A stretch of 64,000 nt of DNA from Yponomeuta sedellus (Eukaryota; Arthropoda; Insecta; Lepidoptera; Yponomeutidae), in assembly GCA_934045075.1 (NCBI GenBank), contig OW203747.1, forward strand, positions 7,956,357 to 8,020,356, in the 5' to 3' direction. The notes beneath the pieces were generated by a model. That model had not been told where the DNA came from, made no database searches, and worked only from the letters and a program-made list of their open reading frames with translations. Shown here piece by piece: positions 51,104 through 61,216 of this stretch (its first letter is position 1; every line of letters starts with the position of its first letter). A program made the translations under genes and the position numbers.

Positions 51104-51317
51104 AGCTTACATGAATTATATTGTACCATATTCGACGCAACCAAATATCTTGTCTCTTGTAAAAATAAATTCTTACCTGGCAAAACTTAAACCTGGTTTA
51201 GTCCCGGCTAATACCCGGCGAGACACCCAGGCACGCTATTTCTGGTTGTTCTTGTAGTCCCGTCCGGGAATGCGTTAGTTCCAACCAGTCTCGCTAACCA
51301 TTATCTAAGTCATCATC

Positions 51318-51420
51318 ATCAGTCCATATTAGTCCACTGTTGGACATAGCCCTCCCCTAAAGAGTGCCATAGCGCCCTGTTTTCAGCTTGCCGTCTCCAG
51401 CATCAGCTTGCAGATTTTAG
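51318..51420 (-). repeat. RTE LINE 3' end
   Basis: On the minus strand: GCAAGCTGAAAACAGGGCGC, TATGGCACTCTTTAGGGGAG, TCCAACAGTGGACTAATATG, GACTGATGATGATG. It lies just downstream of the last recognised host exon. Confidence 0.65.
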
Positions 51421-51489
51421 CGGACTGACATCCCACGTAAACGGAGGGCATCCTACATGACATAAGGGCCCTTTATTAAAAATCCTTAC

Positions 51490-51595
51490 CTTTTTTAGTA
51501 ACCACGGTGGCATTACTAATGATCCTATTGGATGGGGCGAGGATGTACTGAGCACTCGGGGACTGGGGCGTGGTCGATGTTGTCGCTACTCCAAT
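51490..51595 (-). CDS. Host gene, internal exon e (106 bp)
   Basis: On the minus strand an acceptor (TTTTCCCGCAG) precedes ATTGGAGTAGCG and the exon ends ACTAAAAAAG before a GTAAGG donor. It enters in phase 0, as required by the exon at 52244-52350, and stays open: IGVATTSTTPQSPSAQYILA, then PSNRIISNATVVTKK, leaving one base (phase 1). Ser/Thr-rich then mixed composition. It is much more GC-rich than the flanking DNA and contains no repeat. The gene continues beyond this point, but the next exon was not found with confidence. No family is assigned. Confidence 0.72.
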
Positions 51596-52243
51596 CTGCG
51601 GGAAAATTACCAGTTGAAGGCCAGTGGTCTTTTTCAACAGCAGTTTATTTTATTAGGCACACCAACATACATAACCCTAAATACAGAACGTATTACAAAA
51701 GTGTCTGGGTATTTGAATTTAACTTAATCGACGTATTCAAATTATTTAGGTTGCTTGAAGTTACATCGGATCCTCCTGCACTCGCTTGAGTGGTTTTTCA
51801 TAAGATCCAGCGGCCATCTTTGTATAATATTGTAGTTACTTTAAGATCACGATCGGTAAAGTAATATTAGTAAAGTAATATTATTATTACTAAATTATGT
51901 CATGAGTTTATTAGCAAACTTAACTATAAACCAGTGTAAACTGTAATTAATACATTAAGTCCTCAATCAACTTTATACTAACGGTGCATGTTGTGACTGC
52001 CTGTAAGTGAGCTAACAATTAGTTTAAATCTAGTTTTGGTCTATTGTAAATGTATTAGCGTGTATCTTTTTGGTAGCCCTAATAAATAAAATAACTATAA
52101 AAAATCACACCTTTGTAATAATTTTTATGTCTTATGTACTCGGCCCTAAAAAGTACGCACAACCAAGCTAAAACTAAATATTCTTATCTTCCATTAGTAG
52201 TTCTAGACAGTTTCGGCATGTAGCTAAAACCTTAGGCACTTAC
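51596..52243 (-). other. Host gene intron
   Basis: AT-rich intron between the exons at 52244-52350 and 51490-51595. GTAAGT at the 5' end and CCCGCAG at the 3' end. No repeat recognised inside. Confidence 0.6.
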
Positions 52244-52350
52244 TTGTGGTTGATTACTATCCGTCGACATCGTGGACGTAGTTATTGGGCTGGTCGCATT
52301 CATAGGCGATGCTTGGCTCGTTGGTGACGTAATGGAATGGGATGATGAAC
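52244..52350 (-). CDS. Host gene, internal exon d (107 bp)
   Basis: On the minus strand the acceptor TTTGTCAACAG is followed by GTTCATCATCCC, and the exon ends CAACCACAA before GTAAGT. The first two bases complete a Gly codon with the last base of the exon at 55095-55187. The frame is open: SSSHSITSPTSQASPMNATS, then PITTSTMSTDSNQPQ, ending in phase 0. It is rich in Ser, Thr and Pro, so probably disordered. A 5S-SINE lies only 22 bp upstream of the acceptor. Confidence 0.75.
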
Positions 52351-52372
52351 CTGTTGACAAACATTATCGATT

Positions 52373-52601
52373 TGAGCCGTTGTATGTGCCCATTGCTGGA
52401 GTATGGGTCTCTTCCTGTATCGCAGAAAGGTTAGGCCATACTCCATCACGGGGGTTAAGTCTGGGTTGGTGGAGGATTGTAAGACAGTAGCGAGCCTTAC
52501 TGTCAGAAGTTATCAAGCCGCCTTTGAGGCCTCTATGGCTTAACGACTGCGATTATATGACAGCCGGCACCAACGGCTTAACGTGTCTTGCGAAGCACGG
52601 A
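52373..52601 (-). mobile_element. 5S-SINE, headless, in host intron
   Basis: Minus-strand SINE body and tail (AAGCCGTTGGTGCCGGCTGTC to CATACTCCAGCAATGGGCACA). It is in the same orientation as the host gene and ends next to the exon acceptor at 52351. Confidence 0.7.
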
Positions 52602-52609
52602 TAATTATA

Positions 52610-53760
52610 TTCCTGAATTAAAAATCAAACATTCTATTAATTTGTAATCCATATTGTTCGAATAACAGACACAAAAAAATAGATATAAGTTGTTCAGGAA
52701 CAACTGATACTCAATTTTTTTGTGTCTACGAAAAAAAAACACAAGCCTTTATAGTAAAATTTCATAACTTATCAAACAGTTTTGTTTAGCTATAAAAATT
52801 TTCAAGGACATTTGTCGAACCAGTTTAACCTATTAGCAACAGAATCATAAGTGCGTCAAACCTGTGTTTGCGCCATTTTAAACTAATTAAGGAAAAAAAC
52901 GTTTGTGTCAACATTCAATTTCAACCAAATACCATGGTCACCTTATCAGAGCAGACGAAGGTGAAGTAAATCAGCTGTTGTGTTAACTCTATTTGGAATT
53001 ATCTAAAGTCACACTAAATGGAGTCTTTTAATAAAGAGGCCAGTTTTCGGTCGGCCAATTGGTCAAACGTTTTAGACAAAGCTGTATTATAACGGAAAGG
53101 CTAGCCATATAATTGAATACCGCCGCCTAATGAAATTCCTAGCCGTTGAATTAGACGGCTGATTTAATCAGTCGGCGGCGACTGAAACATTAGTTTTCTT
53201 TTCAAAGTGCGGTTGTGTTACTATTGTTCCCATTTACGTAATTTTTTCTGCTTTGGATAGTCAAGTTTTTGATGACAATAAAACATTTCGTAGACAATAT
53301 TGTCCATCGACAAAAATAGTGGAAGGCTGTTAGTGAAATAAAAAGGAAGGAAGGTTGGTACGGAATAAAAAAGTTACGCATAGAAAAAGATATCTTTGTT
53401 CAACAGTGTATATCTAATAGGGATTGCGCAGAGACATATTATTATTTAAATGTGTCTAAAGAAATAAAACATTCGCATTAGAATAAATCCAAGCGGAAAG
53501 TTCCGGTTTCAACGCTCAAGCTAACACGATCACTTAAGGCGAAGTGAAGTCTTTCATTATTCAGGCGTTCATTATTCATTCATTTCTGCCATTAATTCCG
53601 CATTTTTCACTATGAAGGAAAAGTTTTAAGTAAAACTGAACGGTCAAATTAGTAACAAGCAATGTTACTAATTTGACCGTTCATTTGCCATCTTTAATTT
53701 CCCCTACTCTTTCAAGAGATGAACTACACTAAATAAAAACTTACAGTTAATTTAGCGATA
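52610..53760. other. Host intron DNA with two hairpins
   Basis: A perfect 20-bp inverted repeat with a 7-nt loop lies at 53637-53683 (GAACGGTCAAATTAGTAAC and its complement). A looser foldback at about 53120-53185 (CCGCCGCCTAATGAAAT and ATTTAATCAGTCGGCGG, with AGCCGT/ACGGCT inside) is GC-richer than its surroundings. No exon seen. Confidence 0.5.
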
Positions 53761-53764
53761 GTCA

Positions 53765-53860
53765 ATAGTATTTCTTAATGATTTGCAACTCTCAATCTCG
53801 GAAATTAAGGTCATTACGTTTTACCTAATAAACAATCGCGATTAGAGCCATTAAATATAT
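53765..53860. repeat. Half copy of foldback/MITE family
   Basis: AGTATTTCTTAATGATTTGC, AAGGTCATTACGTTTTACCTA and AACAATCGCGATTAGAGCCA, related to 1615-1840. Confidence 0.5.
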
Positions 53861-53869
53861 AGTTCGTTC

Positions 53870-54550
53870 AATGCGCACCACTTCCTTCACGACAAATAAG
53901 AAAAATGGTATCATACGATTTTGACTATACCGTAAAAACGACTTATATATTCGTTCGTTTAATATGTATTATAACAATTTTGTTGTTTTACATAATTGTG
54001 AAAGAGTTACGAAATGAGAAAACAAGACAAAAATATCTTAGATGGCATTTTTCTTAAAATTCAAGAAAAGAAAGAGAAGAAAAGAAAGAAAGACATTTAT
54101 TATACCAACAAGACACATCACAAAAACAAAAAACCAGACATTGAAGACAACATGAGCACAACAGAAATAAACCGAATATACAATAAACGAAACGAATATA
54201 CAATATTTTGTTTATTGTATTAAGAACCAAAGTTGTAAAACATAGAAACTAAATAAAATTAAAGATTTATAAAAAAAAGACGAAACAAAAATCAGACATA
54301 TGTTTCGCCTGTAGTGTGTCTAAAAAAAGTATTCAAGAAATCTCAAAATAGAAAAACCTTTACTAACACCTGCATTGGTTCATCTGTGAGGTTAATTACT
54401 CTTTTCTTACAATGAACTTAAGAAGTGTTGTTTAAGGGCATTTTGATACATATTTGGTTCACACAAGATTTTTTCAACAAGTTCTGTGGGTAAATCGTTT
54501 GAAATCATTGAAAGAATATATTGCTCGGCTGTTCGAATCCCATAGTACAA
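53870..54550. other. Unassigned intron DNA
   Basis: A Lys/Asn-rich frame at 54014-54223 reflects A-rich composition, so I do not call it a gene. Confidence 0.45.
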
Positions 54551-54556
54551 TCTAAT

Positions 54557-54915
54557 ATTATAATATTTTCGGTTCTTAATCACGTAGTAATTTAAGTTGA
54601 GGTTGAAAATTAAGACACAAAAATTTCAATCGAGAATGTGGTTTCAAACTGTCGCAAACGTGGGATCCGGTCATCAAGAAGTGTTCGAGTCGAACAAAGT
54701 CGCATGGCTTATCGTCCGACATTGTCAGTGTACTGTGTCGTAATAGTGCTTGATAATGGCTGATTGAGGGTAGTTTGAAACCTTATCAGCCGAAGATGCG
54801 AGCGGGCAGCAGCCATCAGTCTTCTCGTGACCACGATGACTGTAACGTCGTCGAAACGTCGAGGTAAAATAGCAATAAATTACTACGCGATTAAGCCCCG
54901 AAAATATTCTTATGA
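54557..54915. mobile_element. Foldback element with long centre
   Basis: The left end AATATTTTCGGTTCTTAATCA is mirrored by the right end GCGATTAAGCCCCGAAAATAT. The right half (CACGATGACTGTAACGTCGTC, GCTGATTGAGGGTAGTTTG) matches 9140-9384. Confidence 0.65.
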
Positions 54916-55094
54916 GTTCAAGTCGCGAAAGTTTAAAATGTGTTATAATAAGAATCTAATAAAGTTTAGTCTAGTTAAGAATCTAGTTTCACTTATGTAT
55001 TTACATTAACCTGTTCACGTGAGTGAGCGTACGTTTAAGTAAATGTTCTGATAGCGCCCCTTAGCTAAATAGAGTTTCAGTTCCAAATATTTAC

Positions 55095-55187
55095 CTGAAG
55101 GCAATATGACGGAACTTCTAACAGACGAGTACGGCGGTGGAGCTGGCGTCGACGCAGGCTTCGCCGTGTTTACTTGAGAAGTGAAAC
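55095..55187 (-). CDS. Host gene, internal exon c (93 bp)
   Basis: On the minus strand: acceptor TTTGTTTCAG, exon from GTTTCACTTCTC to TTGCCTTCAG, donor GTAAAT. The first two bases complete a codon begun by one base in the previous exon and the last base starts a Gly codon (phase 1-1). The peptide is FTSQVNTAKPASTPAPPPYS, then SVRSSVILPS. PPPY is a possible WW-domain ligand (family knowledge, not tested). No repeat overlaps it. Confidence 0.78.
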
Positions 55188-55334
55188 CTGAAACAAATTC
55201 CTCTAATTTGTACTTTATACTTTGTACACATAAAAAAGCATTCGGAAAACAAAAGATTTATAAAATAAATAATATTTTTTATCAGCGATTTTTATCAGAA
55301 ATTACTTCCAGATAGTGTGGTGCAGTACAATTGC

Positions 55335-55470
55335 ACCAAACTGCGATCCCCAACCCGCATGCCCAGCGTGGGGATTATGGGCATTACCCCCAATGATGGC
55401 ACAACCTTAGGCCCATTAGGGGAGGGCTATGTCCAGCAGTGGACTAGTATAGCCTGAGGAAGGAAGGAAG
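55335..55470 (+). mobile_element. RTE-tailed SINE/LINE fragment
   Basis: GCGATCCCCAACCCGCATGCC, GTGGGGATTATGGGCATTACC, GGGGAGGGCTATGTCCAGC, AGTGGACTAGTATAGCC, then GGAAGGAAGGAAG. It is the same family as 57405-57615. Confidence 0.65.
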
Positions 55471-56036
55471 TGTGGTGTATTAGACCTGTTAAATTTACTC
55501 TTCTCTTCTTCTTTTCGCTTGGGCTTTTTGCTCTTTTCGCAAGGCGCTTCATTTAATTTGTTTTGAAATACGTTTTTACCTAAAAGTAAAAATGAGAAAT
55601 CTTAACTACTGTGACCACTATTTTTAGAACCTACAGTCTAAGACCTAGGATCAACTGCCTAGAACTCTAATCGATTTTTGCAAAAGACGGCCGATTTTGG
55701 TGGAAATTGAATAAAGCCCTTCTAAAAATAGTTGTCACAGTTAACATTTGGCAGCAGTGGGGTCATACTTAGGATGATATCAAAGGGTTGATATCATCCT
55801 AGGGTGCTGACGTCGCATACCCAGCAAACGTTCCCATCATAAGATGCGGTTTTTATTAATAATAGTAACTTCCATACAACACAATCACTTCTTGTCCTAG
55901 GTCTAGTCCGATACAAGGATAACACTGTGCTCGGGTTACATTATCATAAACATGGAAATACACCCAAACACTACAAGTACTAGCAAGACATTGACAGTAC
56001 GGCATTCCCAGAAAACTCTTCAGAAACATTCCTCAC

Positions 56037-56131
56037 CTAATCCTCCGCCGGCTCTCAAATGTGGATTGCCATACGTTGCCGCGTATCTGACGTCCACGAC
56101 CGGTATTATGCCACCAGTAGGCAATAACGAT
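56037..56131 (-). pseudogene. Tandem duplicate of host exon b, acceptor lost
   Basis: It aligns with the exon at 56471-56566. Across the coding core the two are identical for 71 bp (56028-56098 versus 56462-56532), including the GTGAGG donor. On the minus strand it reads GIIPVVDVRYAATYGNPHLR then AGGGL, with N to T, L to I and G to V changes near its start. Upstream, the TTGTTCCAG acceptor of the other copy is absent and an indel shifts the junction, so it is probably not spliced in. It could be used with an alternative acceptor that I cannot see. Confidence 0.7.
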
Positions 56132-56470
56132 GGCGTTTGATTTCTAACTTATATCTTGTGCACTTTGTACTTTGTATATGTGACTTCAACCCCATTTGGT
56201 GTCAGAATTCTTCTAAGACCAGATGGTGCTGACATTGCACATCAAGCAAACGTTTCCATCACTTGATCCAAATGGCTAATAATAATAACTTCTACACGAC
56301 ACAATCACGTCTTGCCCTAGTCCCCAACAAGGATAACTTTACTGTGCAAGGGTAACATGCAAGGTTATAATAAATATGAAAATAATATTGACAGTACTGG
56401 CAAGACACTGACAGCATGGCACTACCAACTGCTTCCATTCGCCAGAAAAATCTTCAGAAAGATTCCTCAC

Positions 56471-56566
56471 CTAATCCTCCGCCGGCTCTCAAATGTGGAT
56501 TGCCATACGTTGCCGCGTATCTGACGTCCACGCCCGGTATTAAGCCACCATTAGGCAACCGATTTA
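56471..56566 (-). CDS. Host gene, cassette exon b (96 bp)
   Basis: On the minus strand: acceptor CTTTTGTTCCAG, exon TAAATCGGTTGCC...GGAGGATTAG, donor GTGAGG. Length 96 with phases 1-1, so it can be included or skipped without changing frame between the exons at 58126-58286 and 55095-55187. The peptide is NRLPNGGLIPGVDVRYAATY, then GNPHLRAGGGL. The Tyr-containing RYAATYGNPHLR block is the most distinctive part of the gene and resembles short tyrosine motifs in cytoplasmic tails of adhesion receptors (weak inference). A diverged tandem copy lies about 340 bp downstream in the gene. Confidence 0.75.
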
Positions 56567-56569
56567 CTG

Positions 56570-57400
56570 GAACAAAAGTTTGCTCATTAAGCACCTTTTA
56601 CACTGGACGAAATGTCAGGAAATGGATGAGCGTATCGATTTTACCTTAAGCAAAAAAGAATGCAAGGCATCCTGGGAACTGAAGCGAAGCGAATGTTTCA
56701 TAATATGGAATGGTTGTTCCATAATATTTCGAAATATAATTTTTAGGTCATAGTTGATCGTTGATTAAAGATTTTATTCAAATAAAAGTACAGAGAACTT
56801 CAGAAATTGGTTTCTGTTAAACTGCGGTTACGCTAAGATGTACCCATATTTAATGTAAGATGCAAGTAAAAAAAATTGTTTAGAACGATAAAATAACAAT
56901 TTAAGAAATTAGGATTCTCTAATTTCTAAAAAAAATATTTTTATTTGGAGTTTGTCACCAAATAAATAAAATAAACATTTTATTTGTCTACATCGGTTTA
57001 GCCACGTTGGGCCTACATAAGGAACAACGCGCTAAAAAGAATCAAGATTCTCCTTTAATTTTACATTGGAGTAAAAACGTACCTACAAAGTTTCCGCGAG
57101 TAACATTTAGCGTGTAAAAGGACCTTAAGAAGGTTGGGGGAGTCGCTAATGGACCTTGTCTATGTTACGACACTTTTAAAGGATGACATTGGAACTTTTA
57201 TAAAAATTGCATTATTCCTGCTGAAGACGGAACCACAAGTCTTCAGGGATGTTTACTTCACTTCGCTTCACTTCACTTATACTTCATACGAGATTTACTT
57301 TTCCTGGATAGACATCTTTTTCAACACTATTAACCTCTAGAAAAGGAATATAAGGATTATAAATGGTCTTTTAATGGCTGTGTGGTGTCGGCCTAGAGAA
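56570..57400. other. Host intron, unassigned
   Basis: AT-rich intron DNA. A frame at 57134-57340 (+) has no recognised motif. Confidence 0.4.
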
Positions 57401-57404
57401 TAAA

Positions 57405-57615
57405 TAGCACCAACCCCAATTCTTCCCGCGGGTGTCGTAAACGGCGACTAAGGGATACAAACAGGGGGGTGAGCAGCAGCGCCCCCTGCGATCCCCAACC
57501 CGCATGCTCAGCGTGGGGATTATGGGCATTACCCCCAAATGATGGCACAACCTTGCGCTCATTAGGGAAGGGCTATGTCCAGCAGTGGACTAATATAGCC
57601 TGAAGAAGAAGAAGA
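57405..57615 (+). mobile_element. RTE-tailed SINE/LINE, longest copy
   Basis: ACCCCAATTCTTCCCGCGGGT, GTCGTAAACGGCGACTAAGGG, GCGATCCCCAACCCGCATGC, GTGGGGATTATGGGCATTACC, then CTCATTAGGGAAGGGCTATG, TCCAGCAGTGGACTAATATAG and GAAGAAGAAG. It shares its 3' end with the RTE ORF copies but has an unrelated left part, so it may be a SINE using the RTE tail. Confidence 0.65.
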
Positions 57616-57774
57616 AATGGTCTATTTCGTGGTTTAGAAGCCATTGATGACTTCTGCATCTACATCATACAGCGTCCAGTGGCATCTTCACTCGCACTAG
57701 ATGGGTGAACAGACCACTAGATGCTGCAGTGGGACATGGTTTTTTGATGGTGTAGACTTGCCCAACACCTATAC

Positions 57775-57865
57775 CATCCTGACAGCTTAGTCGGCCTAGC
57801 CCACAGGAATGACTAGTCAATACGTACGGAGCCAACCAAGCCACGGGTTTCCTCACGACGAAGGA
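57775..57865. repeat. Dispersed repeat (CGGCCTAGCCCACAGGAA)
   Basis: CAGCTTAGTCGGCCTAGCCC, AGTCAATACGTACGGAGCC and CGGGTTTCCTCACGACG match 27235-27325. Confidence 0.55.
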
Positions 57866-57949
57866 AAGCCATTGATATGCTAAGAAGAAGAACGAGTTCT
57901 TATTGTATTCATATTATGAACGAAGTCGGTATCAGGTAATAAATTACCA

Positions 57950-58075
57950 TCAAATGAAGGTTTTATTCAAAGTAGCGCAGAAACTGCGGCTTAGTGAACG
58001 TTACAATTCAAACTAGGTGTCCATTTCAAAATCTGGATTATTTTGGAAAAAAATGGACAAAAATCCTCCAATAAA
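57950..58075. repeat. Dispersed repeat with AGCGCAGAAACTGCGGCTT
   Basis: A close relative of 24703-24830. It lies in the intron just 50 bp from the donor of the exon at 58126-58286. Confidence 0.55.
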
Positions 58076-58125
58076 AGCCCTATTTGTGTGTGGTCTGGTC
58101 ATAAAACAATAACTGCAATACTTAC

Positions 58126-58286
58126 TTTCATTACTTGAAACTCCTACGCTATTTAAATCGTGGTTACTATCTAGTCTCTTATTTCCGATGGATCTCTGCA
58201 GAGAGTTGTTCTGGGATCCGTTTCCAGGGTTGAACTGGACTGTTGACGAGGAGTCCATGCTTCTTGGTAAACTGCCATTCACCGAT
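58126..58286 (-). CDS. Host gene, internal exon a (161 bp)
   Basis: On the minus strand: acceptor TTTGTCTTCATTCAG, exon from ATCGGTGAATGGC to GTAATGAAA, donor GTAAGT. One leading base completes a codon from an upstream exon (phase 2 entry) and one base is left at the end (phase 1). Peptide: SVNGSLPRSMDSSSTVQFNP, GNGSQNNSLQRSIGNKRLDS, NHDLNSVGVSSNE. It is Ser/Asn-rich and probably disordered. The upstream exon was not found between here and the window end, where repeats dominate, so the gene's 5' part probably lies outside. I do not recognise the family. Confidence 0.75.
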
Positions 58287-58289
58287 CTG

Positions 58290-58870
58290 AATGAAGACAA
58301 AAAGTTCAAGTCGTTAGCCTCATAGTTTAGCCATAGTATTGTACGTATCAAGGTTATGAGACGACTCCAGGTCCTTAGTACTGTTAGTGAAGTGCACGAC
58401 AATATGGCAGATAAATAGACGCGTTACGTACGTGACGTGTTTTTATACTATTGGTGAGAAGGTTTGATACGTGGGAGAGCTTAGACTTAAAGCAACAATG
58501 ACATGAAATCGCAATGTTCGTGCAATTGTCATTGTACTACAATTAACCGAATCTAGTGCCCGATAGCTCGCATCGTTGCATATGTAGGAGCGGTCTATCC
58601 TTAGTCCATGGCGAGGAATAAACATTCAGTGAGCCGTGACTTGTCAAAACTGCCATGACCTAACGCAGAAATTGTATCGTTTTCCAATTGGAACCTATAA
58701 CATCTGCGTCTGTAGTGTGAAGCTGGAAATATGTGGTGTGAATAGCCCTGGTCGATTTCCGAGAACATTCTCTCTATCTGAAGTTTATGCTCAGAATATT
58801 TACAAACTTTTCAGCTTCAATTTCCACTGCGGGCAATATTCGTGGAACCTTATGCTGCAGGAGCGCTTGC
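58290..58870. other. Unassigned host-intron DNA
   Basis: A 109-codon frame at 58636-58965 (+) ends inside a LINE tail and has no domain, so it is not called. Confidence 0.4.
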
Positions 58871-58871
58871 A

Positions 58872-58986
58872 CACAAGGCACTCACCAATTGACAAGACCG
58901 GCAACTGTATAACATTACTTAGATTTAAGAATCATGGTTGTAATATTTTTCTGGTTGTGCAATAAAGTGTTCTCTATCTATCTATC
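58872..58986 (+). repeat. LINE 3' UTR with (TCTA)n end
   Basis: It is nearly identical to 8735-8826 (GTATAACATTACTTAGATTTA, GGTTGTGCAATAAAGTGTTC, TCTATCTATC). Confidence 0.7.
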
Positions 58987-59049
58987 ACTCACCAATTGGC
59001 ACTGAACACTTCTGAAAGTCTTTTTTATTTAGTGTAGCCTATTACCGTG

Positions 59050-59175
59050 CCACTTTAGAGCACACTGCACAGGCCTTCTCTCAGAGAGAGAGAGAGAGAG
59101 AGAGAGCGAGTATCGGCTTAATTACCACTCATGTCCTCCGCGGATTGGCAATTTCAAGTGCCGACTTATTTCAAG
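59050..59175 (-). repeat. SINE tail, third family, with (GA)n expansion
   Basis: CAGGCCTTCTCTCAGAGAGAG with about 13 GA units to 59108, then GCTTAATTACCACTCATGTCC and GATTGGCAATTTCAAGTGC. Confidence 0.6.
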
Positions 59176-59538
59176 CGCTCGTGGCCTAGGCGAACCGAAT
59201 TATTGGAATCAATCACTTAAGTTAAGCAACAACAGGTGCAGTCAAGTACAGGATGGGTGACCGTCCCGTGACTACCGTTAGTGGCATTTTTCCGAGCGCT
59301 TCCGTGCTTCGCAAGGCACGCTAAGCCGTTGGTGCCGGCTGTCATGCAATGGCAGTCGTTAAGCCAGGTCAGAGCCTTTATGGGCGGCTTCAGAGCTTCT
59401 GACAGTAAGGCCCGCCACTGTCTTACAATCCTCCACCAACCCGGACTTGGCCCCTGTGGTGGAGTACGGCCTAACCTTCCTGCGATGCAGGAAGAGACCC
59501 GCGCCCCAGCAGTAGGGACATACCAAAGGTTGATATCA
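59172..59538 (+). mobile_element. 5S rRNA-derived SINE, full length
   Basis: It starts CAAGCGCTCGTGGCC and has GTTAAGCAACAACAGGTGCAG, GGATGGGTGACCGTCCCGTG, a head stem end CCGAGCGCTTCC, and a tail CCCCAGCAGTAGGGACATACC with TTGATATCAA. One of the best-preserved copies. Confidence 0.82.
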
Positions 59539-59599
59539 AATTATTTGAAAAATTCAAACTCATAGGTTTCCTCAATTCGTTTACTGATATCTACATACA

Positions 59600-59735
59600 T
59601 ACATAACCTCACGCCTGTATCCCAGAGGGATAGGCAGAGACCAGGGACAGCCACTTGCCACGATCCTGACAGATCACCTTTGCCTCACCAACGTTCATAA
59701 GTCGTTGCATGCACGCACGCCGGTTGCAGGTACTG
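59600..59735. repeat. Dispersed repeat (CGATCCTGACAGATCACCTT)
   Basis: Relative of 43115-43245: CTGTATCCCAGAGGGATAGGC, CCACTTGCCACGATCCTGAC, CAACGTTCATAAGTCG. Confidence 0.55.
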
Positions 59736-59964
59736 ATATCTATAGTACTAAATATACTATGGAGTTCAATAAATTTTGCTTATAATTTGTCCAATCTCGT
59801 TTGTTGGTAATCGTACCGTTGACCTGTACCAACCATCACTCTTCACAACTGCTCATCGCTTTTTTGGCGGCTGAATGACGCATGGGTAGGCATGCCAAAC
59901 GCTGTCACACAACCCAAGAGCTGCACTGATATGTGTGTCATTATCAGAACACTTCTGACTCTTC

Positions 59965-60428
59965 TAAAAACCTATTTAGAGGCTAAATATTCCACCTATG
60001 CCGGGACTCGAACCCGCGAACTCTGGCTAACCGTGCCAGCGCTCTCCCAGTTGGTAGCGGGCGAGCTAATGGGCAATTTACCGGCATCAGTGACATTTCG
60101 AACCTCTTTACAATACTCTCTGTATTAGGTACTTACAGGCAGCGATATCTGGCTGAAGTAATTTGCATCACTTGCAGCCCTGAGTACCTACTTTGCAGTT
60201 AGGTTTTACATCCGAATGATATCGCCGTACCCACATGATTGATTATATTCTTTTTGTTGCACTAACCCGTGCTATGGATAATTTTAAAAATCCTATTTAG
60301 AGGCTAAGAATTCCACCCATGCCGGGACTCGAACCCTCGACCTCTGGTTAACCAAGCCAGCGCTCTCCCAACTGAGCTAATGGGCAATTACCGGCGTTAG
60401 TAAAATTTCGAATCTCTTTACAATAGTC
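59965..60428 (-). mobile_element. TLC repeat, direct tandem of two units
   Basis: Two minus-strand units in the same orientation: each has AACCTATTTAGAGGCT or TCCTATTTAGAGGCT, the tRNA-like core, and CTCTTTACAATA. They are joined by the tail TTGCACTAACCCGTGCTATGG. Imperfect flanks ACTTCTGACTCT and ACTTCTGGCTGT may be a target duplication. Confidence 0.72.
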
Positions 60429-60692
60429 TCCGTATTACTTACTTCTGGCTGTCTCTAATGATACCAGCTGGCTAGAATAGTCTGAAAGCTGGGTATGGCT
60501 TGATACCCAGATGAAGCTACATAAGTGCAAAAATTTCATGACTTAACTAATAACGTAATAGTCGGCACTATTTCATTGGTATCTCCAATGAAATAATGCA
60601 GACTCTGATCTATACAATCACTAAAATATTACTCATAACGCAATATAATTTTTCCTCTACCCATATATAATTTAATTAATAGTATGTACGTA

Positions 60693-61129
60693 CTATAGCC
60701 ACGTATTGGATAGCCAGAGGTTGCGGGTTCGAATCCCGGCATGGGTGAAATTTTTAGCCTCTAAATAGGTTTTTAAATTTGTTCCTTAGCACGGGTTAGT
60801 GCATTAAAAATAAAAATAGTGTAATCATGTGGTTACAGTGATATCGTTCCGATGTTAAACCTAACTGCAAAGTAGGTAGTCGGGGCTATAAGTAATGCAA
60901 TTTGCTTAAGTCAGATGTCGCTGCCTGTACGTTATACAGAGAATATTGTAAAGAGGTTCGAAATTTCACTGTTGCCGTGAGTCGCCCATTGGCTCAATTG
61001 GTAGAGCGCTGGTACGGATAGCCAGAGGTTGCGGGTTCGAATCCCGGCATGGGTGAAATTTTTAGCCTCTAAATAGGTTTTTAAATTTGTTCCTTAGCAC
61101 GGGTTAGTGCATTAAAAATAAAAATAGTG
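60693..61129 (+). mobile_element. TLC repeat, tandem dimer with clean duplication
   Basis: The first copy is 5' truncated (starting in ATAGCCAGAGGTTGCGGG) and the second is full length. Both end TTAGCACGGGTTAGTGC and AATAAAAATAGTG, with a period of about 308 bp. The outer flanks are a perfect 13-bp repeat TAGTATGTACGTA (60680-60692, 61130-61142). Confidence 0.85.
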
Positions 61130-61216
61130 TAGTATGTACGTATCCATTTATTTAATTATTTATGTGCGGTTTAAGTAAATTTGTACAAATTTTACTTTTA
61201 ATACGAACAATTTCGG

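Noticed and set aside
51177..51207. Possible 31-bp minus-strand exon with a strong GTAAGA donor
   Set aside because: The acceptor side lacks a pyrimidine tract, and longer versions of the exon contain stops in every frame.
54014..54223. Small Lys/Asn-rich protein
   Set aside because: A-rich DNA gives such frames by composition alone. It lies in a host intron on the opposite strand and has no motif.
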